The position numbers were made by a program, and so were the translations under genes. The notes beneath the pieces were generated by a model, which ran no database searches, was not told where the DNA came from, and saw nothing but the letters and a program-made list of their open reading frames with translations. A stretch of 64,000 nt of DNA from Pseudomonas sp. 10S4 (GTDB lineage Bacteria > Pseudomonadota > Gammaproteobacteria > Pseudomonadales > Pseudomonadaceae). The stretch lies in contig NZ_CP133774.1 of the NCBI RefSeq assembly GCF_034344865.1, positions 4,030,001 to 4,094,000 of the forward strand, given 5' to 3'. How positions within the stretch are numbered: the first letter of the stretch is position 1; each line of letters starts with the position of its first letter. Below, in pieces: positions 30,085 to 38,075 of the stretch.

Positions 30085-31158
30085 ATGAACACCCTCTTTA
30101 TGCATTGCCGGCCGGGCTTCGAAGGCGAAGTCTGTTCCGAGATTTCCGAACACGCGGCACGGCTGAACGTGGCCGGTTATGCCAAGGCTAAAACCGCCAG
30201 CGCCTGTGCCGAATTTATTTGTACCGAAGAAGATGGCGCCGAGCGCCTGATGCGCGGCCAGCGGTTCGCCGAATTGATCTTCCCGCGTCAGTGGGCTCGG
30301 GGGATCTTCATCGATCTGCCGGAAACCGACCGTATCAGCGTGATCCTGGCGCACATTGTCGACTTCCCGGTGTGCGGCAGCCTGTGGCTGGAAATGGTCG
30401 ACACCAACGATGGCAAGGAACTGTCGAACTTCTGCAAGAAGTTCGAAGGTCACCTGCGCAAGGCGCTGATGGCGGCCGGCAAGCTGGTGGAAGACGCCAG
30501 CAAACCGCGCCTGCTGCTGACGTTCAAAAGCGGCCGTGAAGTGTTCGTCGGTTTGGCTGAGTCGAATAACTCGGCGATGTGGCCGATGGGAATCCCACGG
30601 CTGAAGTTCCCGCGTGACGCACCAAGCCGTTCGACCCTGAAGCTGGAAGAGGCCTGGCACCATTTCATCCCGCGCGACCAGTGGGACGAGCGTTTGCACA
30701 GCGACATGACCGGCGTTGACCTGGGCGCCGCGCCGGGCGGTTGGACCTGGCAACTGGTCAACCGTGGCATGCTGGTGACCGCCATCGACAATGGCCCGAT
30801 GGCCGAAAGCCTGATGGACACTGGTCTAGTGCAACATTTGATGGCTGACGGTTTTACCTTCAAGCCTCGTCAGCCAGTGGACTGGATGGTCTGCGACATC
30901 GTCGAGAAACCGGCGCGCAACGCCGCGATGCTCGAAGAATGGATTGGCGAAGGGCATTGCCGCGAAGCGGTGGTCAACCTCAAGCTGCCGATGAAACAGC
31001 GTTACGCTGAAGTGAAGCGCTTACTCGAACGCATCGCTGATGGCTTCAAGGAACGCGGCATCAAGGTCGAAATTGGCTGCAAACAGCTGTATCACGACCG
31101 CGAAGAAGTGACCTGCCACCTGCGCCGGATTGACGTGAAGAAACCTAAGTCCCGTTAA
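30085..31158 (+). CDS. rlmM: 23S rRNA 2'-O-methyltransferase RlmM (C2498)
   Basis: 357 residues from ATG 30085, which has CAGGAG upstream; the longer frame from 30019 lacks support. N-terminal THUMP-like region (MNTLFMHCRPGFEGEVCSEI), then a Rossmann methyltransferase with the SAM loop GVDLGAAPGGWTWQLV (about 217-232) and VDWMVCDIVEKP. Methylates the ribose of C2498 in 23S rRNA. Divergent from acnA. Confidence 0.95.
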   Translation: MNTLFMHCRPGFEGEVCSEISEHAARLNVAGYAKAKTASACAEFICTEEDGAERLMRGQRFAELIFPRQWARGIFIDLPETDRISVILAHIVDFPVCGSLWLEMVDTNDGKELSNFCKKFEGHLRKALMAAGKLVEDASKPRLLLTFKSGREVFVGLAESNNSAMWPMGIPRLKFPRDAPSRSTLKLEEAWHHFIPRDQWDERLHSDMTGVDLGAAPGGWTWQLVNRGMLVTAIDNGPMAESLMDTGLVQHLMADGFTFKPRQPVDWMVCDIVEKPARNAAMLEEWIGEGHCREAVVNLKLPMKQRYAEVKRLLERIADGFKERGIKVEIGCKQLYHDREEVTCHLRRIDVKKPKSR

Positions 31159-31187
31159 TCACGCGGACTAATGTGGGACCGGGCTTT

Positions 31188-31317
31188 TGTGGCGAGGGAG
31201 CTTGCTCCGCTGGGCTGCGAAGCAGCCCTAATACCAGACGCCGAGATCTTCCGATAAACCGCATCGCCAGAATTGGGGCCGCTTCGCGCTCCAGCGGGAG
31301 CAAGCTCCCTCGCCACA
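31188..31317. repeat. REPIN, GTGGCGAGGG family
   Basis: Inverted pair TGTGGCGAGGGAGCTTGC ... GCAAGCTCCCTCGCCACA between rlmM and tusA. The inner left arm is missing one base compared with the other copies (TTGCTCCGCTGGG). Confidence 0.85.
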
Positions 31318-31388
31318 GTGACAAGCTGTACGATCTGTTAAGAACCCCGGCAATGCGCGACAATGCCGGCCAGTTTCAGGAGTGAATC

Positions 31389-31640
31389 ATGAGTGAAATG
31401 CTTGATACGCCGGTAGACGGCACCCTCGATGCCACCGGCCTCAATTGCCCGGAGCCGGTGATGATGTTGCACCAGCACATTCGTGACCTGGCGCCCGGCG
31501 GCTTGCTCAAGGTGATCGCCACCGACCCGTCGACCCGTCGCGATATCCCCAAGTTTTGCGTGTTCCTCGACCACGAACTGGTCGCGCAGCATGAAGAGGC
31601 AGGCACCTACCTCTACTGGATCCGCAAGAAACTCGCTTAA
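31389..31640 (+). CDS. tusA: Sulfurtransferase TusA
   Basis: 83 residues, the normal length. Carries sulfur from the cysteine desulfurase toward tRNA 2-thiouridine synthesis. Active-site cysteine in the family motif [15 protein letters not shown] (Cys near residue 19). CAGGAG precedes the start. Its stop overlaps the end of the convergent MATE gene by 4 bases. Confidence 0.95.
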   Translation: MSEMLDTPVDGTLDATGLNCPEPVMMLHQHIRDLAPGGLLKVIATDPSTRRDIPKFCVFLDHELVAQHEEAGTYLYWIRKKLA

Positions 31641-33046
31641 CCCGCTGACTGGCTGATGCGGATCCGCTTGCGTGCACTGCGCGTCAGGCGGATTGACAGC
31701 ATCAGCGCCGCGCAACTCAAGCCCACGATCAAACCCTGCCACAGCCCACTCGGGCCACTTGGCGTGCCGAACCAATCGGTCAGCCCCAAGGCGTAACCCA
31801 CCGGCAAACCAATCCCCCAGTACGCAAACAGCGTCAGGATCATCGTCACCCGTGTGTCCTGATAACCGCGCAGCGCGCCGGCCGCCGTGACCTGGATCGC
31901 GTCGGAAAACTGGAACAGCGCCGAATACACGATCAGCATCGCCGCCACATGGATCACCGTCGGATCAGCCGTGTAGATCGTTGCGATGTGTTCACGCAGC
32001 AACAGCATCATGCTCGCCGACAGACAGGCGTAAGCCAACGCACTGCCCATGCCGACGCCCGCTGCGAATCGGGCTTCACGCGGTTCATTGCGGCCCAGTG
32101 CCTGACCGACGCGCACGGTGACGGCCATCCCCAGCGAGTAAGGGATCATAAAGACCAGCGAGCTGACGTTCAGCGCAATCTGGTGGCCGGCCACGACGGT
32201 CGCGCCGAGGCTGCCGATCAGCAGGGCAATCACCGCGAAGATGCTCGATTCGGCAAACACCGCAATGCCGATCGGCAGGCCGATGCCCAGCAGGCGTTTG
32301 ATCACCGACCATTGTGGCCAGTCGAAGCGGCTGAACAGCTCGCTTTTTCGGTAGGCGGGCGCCCCGCGTGTATAGGCCGCCATGCCGAGGGCCATGAACC
32401 ACATCACAATCCCCGTTGCCCAGCCACAGCCGGCACCGCCCATGGCGGGTACGCCCAAGTGGCCGTAAATGAATACGTAGTTCAACGGGATGTTCAGCGC
32501 CAGGGCGCACAGACCGAGGATCATCGCCGGGCGAGTGCGGCCCATGCCGTCACTGAAGCAGCGCAACACGTGATAGAACGCGACCGCTGGCAAACCTGCG
32601 GCGATGCCATGCAGGTATTGCATGCAGGGGCCGATCAGCTCGGGATCGACTTTCATGATGTGCAGGATCGGTTCGGCAGCGATCAGCATGCCAGTCGCCA
32701 TCAACCCCACCACCAACGCCAGCCATAGCGCCTGACGCACGATCGGGCCGATCTCGCTGTGAGTGCCGGCGCCAAAGCGCTGGGCAACTTTCGGCGTCGT
32801 GGCGAGCAACGTGCCGGTCATCAGCAGGAACACCGGCACCCAGATCGAGTTACCCAGCGCCACAGCGGCGAGATCTCGTGGCCCGACACGGCCGGCCATC
32901 ACCGCATCGACGAAGCCCATGGCGGTGGTCGCCAGTTGCGCGATCATGATCGGCAGCGCCAGGGCGAACAGGTTTCTCAGCTCCAGGCGAACCCGGGCCG
33001 GGCGGGTGAGGGTGGTTGCAGCGGGGCGGTCAGTTACGGAATTCAA
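31637..33046 (-). CDS. MATE family multidrug efflux transporter (NorM/PmpM-like)
   Basis: 469 residues from a TTG at 33046 giving MNSVTDRPA, which fits the MNS start of the related PmpM; an ATG at 33088 overlaps a TAGAAT that looks like a -10 box and is less likely. Twelve hydrophobic segments with MATE features: [23 protein letters not shown], the [10 protein letters not shown] motif and [19 protein letters not shown]. Cation-coupled export of drugs. The real start is not certain. Confidence 0.92.
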   Translation of the reverse strand: MNSVTDRPAATTLTRPARVRLELRNLFALALPIMIAQLATTAMGFVDAVMAGRVGPRDLAAVALGNSIWVPVFLLMTGTLLATTPKVAQRFGAGTHSEIGPIVRQALWLALVVGLMATGMLIAAEPILHIMKVDPELIGPCMQYLHGIAAGLPAVAFYHVLRCFSDGMGRTRPAMILGLCALALNIPLNYVFIYGHLGVPAMGGAGCGWATGIVMWFMALGMAAYTRGAPAYRKSELFSRFDWPQWSVIKRLLGIGLPIGIAVFAESSIFAVIALLIGSLGATVVAGHQIALNVSSLVFMIPYSLGMAVTVRVGQALGRNEPREARFAAGVGMGSALAYACLSASMMLLLREHIATIYTADPTVIHVAAMLIVYSALFQFSDAIQVTAAGALRGYQDTRVTMILTLFAYWGIGLPVGYALGLTDWFGTPSGPSGLWQGLIVGLSCAALMLSIRLTRSARKRIRISQSAG

Positions 33047-33166
33047 GGGCGAAACGTCCAGGGATATTTGATGCGCTAGGCGGCGCATTCTACCCGTTGA
33101 CGCAGTGGTCAGGAAAAGAGCTGTGTTAGGGATTTGTAATCCACTCTTGGCTGTTTCGACATTCCC

Positions 33167-33299
33167 TGTGGCGAGGGAGCTTGCTCCCGCTGGGCTGCGA
33201 AGCGGCCCCAAAATCAACAACCCGGTTTTGTCAGGCCCACCGCGTGCGCAGATTTTACGACTGCTGCGCAGCCGAACGGGAGCAAGCTCCCTCGCCACA
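33167..33299. repeat. REPIN, GTGGCGAGGG family
   Basis: Inverted pair TGTGGCGAGGGAGCTTGC ... GCAAGCTCCCTCGCCACA in the divergent gap between the MATE gene and pdxB. Inner arms GGGCTGCGAAGCGGCCCC and CGACTGCTGCGCAGCCG are the same as at 26882. Confidence 0.88.
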
Positions 33300-33382
33300 G
33301 AGGCGCGCTGCGATCCTGAATACGCGCTGGCCCATCACATCCTTCTGCGCCTAAACTGCCGATCCGCCAAAGGAGCCTCGCC

Positions 33383-34525
33383 ATGCTGATTGTTGCCGAT
33401 GAAAATATCCCGCTGCTTGATGCCTTCTTCGAAGGTTTCGGCGAAATCCGCCGGGTGCCGGGGCGTTCCATCGACCGCGCCGCCGTCGAACAGGCCGATG
33501 TGCTGCTTGTGCGCTCGGTGACCAACGTCAACCGCGGATTGCTCGAAGGCAGCAAAGTGAAGTTCGTCGGCACCTGCACCATCGGCACCGATCACCTGGA
33601 CCTGGATTACTTTCAACAGGCCGGCATCACCTGGTCCAGTGCACCCGGCTGCAATGCCCGGGGCGTGGTCGACTACGTGCTCGGCAGCCTGCTGACCCTG
33701 GCCGAAATCGAAGGCGCCGACCTGACGCAGCGCACCTATGGCGTGGTCGGTGCCGGGGAAGTGGGCGGGCGGCTGGTCAAGGTCCTGCGAGGCCTGGGCT
33801 GGAACGTACTGGTCTGCGATCCGCCACGACAAGCGGCTGAAGGCGGCGATTACGTCAGTCTTGAGCAGATCATCGAGCAGTGCGACGTCATCAGCCTGCA
33901 CACGCCTTTAAAGAAGCATGGCGCTCAAACGACTTGGCATCTGTTCGACAAGCCTCGTTTGAATCGACTCAAGCCTGGCACCTGGCTGATCAATGCCAGT
34001 CGTGGTCCGGTGGTGGACAACGCCGCCCTGCGTCAGGTGTTGCTGCACCGTGAAGACCTGCAAGCGGTGCTGGACGTCTGGGAGGGTGAGCCTGAGGTCG
34101 ATGTGGCATTGGCCGAGCTCTGCGTGCTGGCGACCCCGCATATCGCCGGTTACAGCCTCGACGGCAAGCAGCGCGGCACGGCGCAGATCTATCAGGCGTA
34201 TTGCGACTTTCTCGGTCAGCCGGCCCAGGTCAGCCTGAGCGATTTGCTGCCGGCGCGGTGGTTGTCACACGTGACGTTGAACGCTGACAGCGACCCGGCC
34301 TGGGCGCTGGCGATGTTGTGCCGCGGCGTGTACGACCCGCGCCGTGACGATGCAGATTTTCGTCGCAGCCTTGTAGGTAACGTGAACGAGCAGCGCGCGG
34401 CGTTCGATGCACTGCGCAAGCATTATCCGCTGCGGCGTGAGATTGACGGGTTGCAGGTGCGCATTGAGGGGGATTCGCCGGTGTTGCGCCAGATTGTGGC
34501 GGCGTTGGGTGCAGTGGCTGTCTAA
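33383..34525 (+). CDS. pdxB: Erythronate-4-phosphate dehydrogenase
   Basis: 380 residues. Second step of the DXP-dependent pyridoxal phosphate pathway. D-isomer 2-hydroxyacid dehydrogenase fold: [24 protein letters not shown]-binding [21 protein letters not shown] (about 118-138), catalytic-region [11 protein letters not shown] and [19 protein letters not shown] with the histidine, plus the C-terminal dimerisation domain specific to PdxB. AAAGGAG upstream. Confidence 0.96.
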   Translation: MLIVADENIPLLDAFFEGFGEIRRVPGRSIDRAAVEQADVLLVRSVTNVNRGLLEGSKVKFVGTCTIGTDHLDLDYFQQAGITWSSAPGCNARGVVDYVLGSLLTLAEIEGADLTQRTYGVVGAGEVGGRLVKVLRGLGWNVLVCDPPRQAAEGGDYVSLEQIIEQCDVISLHTPLKKHGAQTTWHLFDKPRLNRLKPGTWLINASRGPVVDNAALRQVLLHREDLQAVLDVWEGEPEVDVALAELCVLATPHIAGYSLDGKQRGTAQIYQAYCDFLGQPAQVSLSDLLPARWLSHVTLNADSDPAWALAMLCRGVYDPRRDDADFRRSLVGNVNEQRAAFDALRKHYPLRREIDGLQVRIEGDSPVLRQIVAALGAVAV

Positions 34526-34541
34526 GGACCGAGTTGGCCCA

Positions 34542-34633
34542 TTCGCGAGCAAGCCCGCTCCCACATTTGATCTCGGCTGAACACGAGATCTGTGTTCACC
34601 ACAAGACACCTGTGGGAGCGGCTTGCTCGCGAA
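34542..34633. repeat. REPIN, GTGGGAGCGGGCTTGCTCGCGAA family
   Basis: Arms TTCGCGAGCAAGCCCGCTCC and GGAGCGGCTTGCTCGCGAA; the right arm is one G shorter than the left. It lies between pdxB and the convergent small gene. Confidence 0.85.
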
Positions 34634-34663
34634 TGGCTGCACCACAATTTTGGATAATCACCC

Positions 34664-34693
34664 ATAAAAAACCCGGCCAACGAGGGCCGGGTC
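34664..34693 (-). terminator. Terminator of the small minus-strand gene
   Basis: ACCCGGCC / GGCCGGGT stem followed by a run of six T on the minus strand, 19 bases after the stop codon at 34712. Confidence 0.85.
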
Positions 34694-34711
34694 AAGAAGA
34701 CGGTGGCTATA

Positions 34712-34891
34712 TCACTTTTGTTCGGCAGGCTTGACCAGTCGCTTCTCCAGTTCGCGGCAAGCGTCCTGGATCATGTCTTCAGTGATCGGTACTTCACGTC
34801 CATGCTCATCAATAATCGAGCAACCCAGAGACTGGTGCGGCTGCGTGCGGATCACTTCAATTTTGTCATCGCTGCTGTTTTGCAAGGACAT
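34712..34891 (-). CDS. Small conserved protein (PA1571-like)
   Basis: 59 residues from ATG 34891, which has GAGGAGA seven bases upstream; the in-frame ATG at 34906 sits on top of that ribosome site. Sequence MSLQNSSDDKIEVIRTQPHQ..., ending ACRELEKRLVKPAEQK. Charged, cytosolic, no known domain. I recall the PA1571 family from Pseudomonas. It has its own terminator, so it is a single-gene unit of unknown role. Confidence 0.85.
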   Translation of the reverse strand: MSLQNSSDDKIEVIRTQPHQSLGCSIIDEHGREVPITEDMIQDACRELEKRLVKPAEQK

Positions 34892-35026
34892 GGCCTGTCT
34901 CCTCATCAGGTTGTGTGCTTACTCTAAAACCGCCAGGTGACCGGGCTGTGACAACTCCCTGCGATCTTCCAGGTCGGCAATACCAGTCCACCAGAAATAC
35001 TTCGGCGTTGCCACCCGGACTTTAGA

Positions 35027-35053
35027 CCAATAGCGTCTAGGCGCTAGTCTTGG
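35027..35053. promoter_or_regulatory. Dyad upstream of the ABC exporter
   Basis: CCAA-TAGCG-TCTAGG-CGCTA-GTC-TTGG, an interrupted inverted repeat about 95 bases upstream of the ABC gene in an otherwise plain 255-base gap. A possible operator; no factor recognised. Confidence 0.3.
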
Positions 35054-35146
35054 CGGTCATAATTAACCTGACTCATTGTGATTTACAGCGTTCCACCCCA
35101 TTGAGTGTGTAGGCTGGCCCCATCAACGCTTGTGTTGTGAACCTGG

Positions 35147-36934
35147 ATGAACCCGATGCTCTCTTCCCGTCACCGTCGTGCCATTCGCCTGGCCAGTCAT
35201 TTTGTTGCGCCTTATCGCTGGCATGCGTTCGGTGCCTTGCTGGCGCTGATTGTCACTGCGGGCATCACCTTGTCCATGGGGCAGGGGATTCGCCTGTTGG
35301 TGGATCAGGGTTTCATGACCCAGTCACCGCATTTGCTCAATCAGTCCATCGGACTGTTTATGGTATTGGTGGTTGGGCTGGCCGTCGGTACCTTTGCACG
35401 CTTCTATCTGGTGTCGTGGATCGGCGAGCGGGTTGTCGCGGACATCCGCCGTCAGGTTTTCAATCATCTGGTTTACCTGCATCCCGGTTTCTACGAAGAC
35501 AACCGCAGCTCCGAGATCCAGTCGCGGCTGACCGCAGACACCACGCTGCTGCAATCGGTGATCGGCTCGTCGTTGTCGCTGTTCCTGCGCAACTTGCTGA
35601 TGGTGATCGGCGGGATCGTGCTGCTGTTTATCACCAACCCCAAGCTCACCAGCATCGTGGTGATTGCGTTGCCGCTGGTGGTCGCGCCGATTTTGATCTT
35701 CGGCCGTCGGGTGCGCAGCCTGTCGCGCGAGAGCCAGGACCGGATTGCCGATGTCGGCAGCTACGTCTCCGAAACCCTCGGCCAGATCAAAACCGTACAA
35801 GCCTACAACCACCAGGTCCAGGACGAGCAACGCTTTGCCGTCACCGTGGAAGAAGCATTCGAAACGGCTCGCAAACGTATCGTCCAGCGTTCGTGGTTGA
35901 TCACGCTGGTGATCGTGCTGGTGCTGGGTGCAGTCGGCGTCATGCTCTGGGTCGGCGGCATGGATGTGATCGCCGGGCGGATTTCAGGTGGCGAACTGGC
36001 GGCGTTTGTTTTCTACAGTCTGATCGTCGGCAGCGCCTTCGGCACGTTGAGCGAGGTGATCGGCGAGTTGCAGCGGGCGGCCGGTGCCGCGGAACGGATT
36101 GCCGAATTGCTGCGCTCGGAAAATATCATCCAGCCACCGAGCACCGGACTGGTGACCTTGCCGGAACGGGTCAAGGGCAATCTGGTCCTTGAGGATGTAC
36201 GTTTTTCCTACCCCTCGCGCCCTGAAAGCTTCGCTGTCGACGGCTTGAATCTGACGATCAACGCGGGCGAAACCCTGGCGCTGGTTGGGCCGTCCGGCGC
36301 GGGCAAGTCCACGGTGTATGACTTGCTGTTGCGTTTTTACGATCCTGCCGAAGGGCGCATCCTGCTGGAAGGGGTGCCACTGACTCAGCTTGATCCACTG
36401 GACCTGCGCCGCTGCTTCGCGCTGGTCTCGCAAAACCCGGCGCTGTTCTTCGGCAGCATCGAAGAGAACATCCGCTACGGCAATCCGGGCGCGACCCTGG
36501 CCCAGGTTCAGGAAGCGGCAAAAATCGCCTACGCCCACGACTTCATCGAACAAATGCCCAACGGCTACCAGACCCACCTCGGTGACGGTGGCCTCGGCTT
36601 GTCCGGCGGCCAACGCCAACGCCTGGCCATCGCCCGGGCGCTGCTGGTGGACGCACCGATCCTGCTGCTGGACGAAGCCACCAGCGCCCTCGACGCCCAG
36701 AGCGAACACCTGATCCAGCAAGCCCTGCCAAGCCTGATGAAAAACCGCACCACCTTGGTCATCGCCCACCGCTTGGCCACGGTGAAAAACGCTGACCGGA
36801 TCGCGGTCATGGATCAGGGCAAACTGGTGGCGGTGGGCACGCACCAGGAGCTGGTGGCGAGCAATGCGTTGTATGCGCGGCTGGCGGCGTTGCAGTTCAG
36901 TGATGGCAAGGCTGAATACGATATGCACCCGTAG
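35147..36934 (+). CDS. ABC exporter, fused permease and ATPase (MsbA/BmrA-like)
   Basis: 595 residues. Six-helix exporter domain (about 20-320; RLTADTTLLQSVIGSSLS coupling region) joined to an ATPase with Walker A VGPSGAGKST (about 377-386), Q-loop ALVSQNPALFFGSI, signature LSGGQRQRLAIARALL, Walker B ILLLDEATSALD and the H-loop VIAHRLATV. Acts as a homodimer in the inner membrane. The substrate is unknown: multidrug or lipid. The stop codon falls at the first bases of a REP element. Confidence 0.92.
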   Translation: MNPMLSSRHRRAIRLASHFVAPYRWHAFGALLALIVTAGITLSMGQGIRLLVDQGFMTQSPHLLNQSIGLFMVLVVGLAVGTFARFYLVSWIGERVVADIRRQVFNHLVYLHPGFYEDNRSSEIQSRLTADTTLLQSVIGSSLSLFLRNLLMVIGGIVLLFITNPKLTSIVVIALPLVVAPILIFGRRVRSLSRESQDRIADVGSYVSETLGQIKTVQAYNHQVQDEQRFAVTVEEAFETARKRIVQRSWLITLVIVLVLGAVGVMLWVGGMDVIAGRISGGELAAFVFYSLIVGSAFGTLSEVIGELQRAAGAAERIAELLRSENIIQPPSTGLVTLPERVKGNLVLEDVRFSYPSRPESFAVDGLNLTINAGETLALVGPSGAGKSTVYDLLLRFYDPAEGRILLEGVPLTQLDPLDLRRCFALVSQNPALFFGSIEENIRYGNPGATLAQVQEAAKIAYAHDFIEQMPNGYQTHLGDGGLGLSGGQRQRLAIARALLVDAPILLLDEATSALDAQSEHLIQQALPSLMKNRTTLVIAHRLATVKNADRIAVMDQGKLVAVGTHQELVASNALYARLAALQFSDGKAEYDMHP

Positions 36935-36961
36935 AAGCTGCCGCAGGCTACGATCTTTTGA
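36931..36961. repeat. Single REP, GCTGCCGAAGGCTGCGATC family
   Basis: GTAGAAGCTGCCGCAGGCTACGATCTTTTGA, one unpaired unit. Its first TAG is the stop codon of the ABC exporter gene (36932-36934), so the element inserted at, or formed, the end of the gene. Confidence 0.7.
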
Positions 36962-37034
36962 CATTGAATGAAGTCTGCTCAGACCGGCTTGTTCGGGCAT
37001 TATGTCGGCTCGATCGAGTTGCCTGGATGAGGAT

Positions 37035-38057
37035 ATGAGTCGCTACCAACCACCGTTGACCCTGACCACAAAAATACTGGCGCTGATCGCCGAGATCAGC
37101 GAGCAGATCGGTCAGCTTTCGGCTGTAGGTGATAGTCGGCAGACGCCTCAACTGCGCCGTGGTAATCGTATCCGTACGATTCAGGCTTCATTGGCGATCG
37201 AGAACAATACGCTCAGCATCGAGCAGGTAACGGCTGTTCTGGCTGGGCAGCGAGTACTGGGTTTGCCAAGGGAAATCCAGGAAGTACGCAACGCTTTTGC
37301 AACCTACGAATCCATGCCGGACTGGCGGCCGGGCAGCCGAGCTGATTTGCTCCGGGCGCATGAGCTGCTTATGCACGGATTGATTGATGATTGTGGCCGG
37401 TTTCGTCAGGCGGGTGTGGGCATATACCGCGGCGAACAACTGGTTCATATGGCGCCGCCTCCGAGTCGCGTTGCGCACTTGATGGATGATTTGCTGGCTT
37501 GGCTGGGTGCATCCGACTGGCATCCACTGATCATCAGTTGCGTATTCCACTATGAGTTCGAATTCATCCATCCCTTTGCTGATGGCAACGGGCGCATGGG
37601 GCGTCTCTGGCAGACTTTGATACTCAGTCAGTGGCGCCCCGTGTTGGCCTATCTGCCGGTTGAGGCGGTGATTCGTGAGCAGCAGGACGCTTATTACGCT
37701 GCATTGTCTGCCGCCGACCAGTTGGCCGAAGCAACGCCTTTTGTTGAGTTCATGCTTCAGGCGTTAAGTGTCGCGCTGGCGGAAGCTGCTCGAAGCGAAC
37801 CACCAACCGACCAAGTAACCGACCAAGTAACCGACCAAGTAGCGAGACTGCTTCGCGTGCTTCATGACGGAAGTTCGCTCAAGGTCAATGAATTGATGGC
37901 AAAGGTCGGTTTGGCTCACAAAGCGACCTTTCGGGCTAACTATCTCAAGCCAGCATTGGCGGCCGGTCTGATCGAAATGACTGACCCTGACTCACCTAAA
38001 AGCCCGGCTCAACGATATCGATTGACCACAGTCGGCAAGGTATCGAGATCGGTGTAG
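37035..38057 (+). CDS. Fic family protein (class II, AMP-transferase type)
   Basis: 340 residues from ATG 37035. The catalytic motif HPFADGNGRMGR is at 179-190, complete with the His, Asp, Asn and Arg needed for AMP transfer. An inhibitory helix motif S-x3-E-N (SLAIEN, 52-57) stands N-terminal to it, so this is an autoinhibited class II enzyme. Residues of about 258-268 contain TDQVTDQVTDQV, encoded by three near-perfect 12-base repeats, followed by a winged-helix-like C-terminus (SLKVNELMAKVGLAHKATFRANYLKPAL). No antitoxin gene is adjacent. The target is unknown; DNA binding by the C-terminus is possible. Confidence 0.92.
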   Translation: MSRYQPPLTLTTKILALIAEISEQIGQLSAVGDSRQTPQLRRGNRIRTIQASLAIENNTLSIEQVTAVLAGQRVLGLPREIQEVRNAFATYESMPDWRPGSRADLLRAHELLMHGLIDDCGRFRQAGVGIYRGEQLVHMAPPPSRVAHLMDDLLAWLGASDWHPLIISCVFHYEFEFIHPFADGNGRMGRLWQTLILSQWRPVLAYLPVEAVIREQQDAYYAALSAADQLAEATPFVEFMLQALSVALAEAARSEPPTDQVTDQVTDQVARLLRVLHDGSSLKVNELMAKVGLAHKATFRANYLKPALAAGLIEMTDPDSPKSPAQRYRLTTVGKVSRSV

Positions 38058-38058
38058 G

Positions 38059-38075
38059 AACCGGCATTACCGGTT
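38059..38075. terminator. Short hairpin between fic and slt
   Basis: AACCGG-CATTA-CCGGTT in the 16-base gap between the two convergent stop codons. It has no T run, so it is at best a weak shared terminator. Confidence 0.35.

Noticed and set aside
33088..33090. ATG at 33088 as the MATE exporter start
   Set aside because: It overlaps a TAGAAT that resembles a -10 box and has no ribosome site; TTG at 33046 gives the MNS start seen in PmpM.
35137..36192. 351-residue frame on the plus strand in the ABC exporter region
   Set aside because: It overlaps the exporter in another frame and has no domain; the exporter frame has all ABC motifs.
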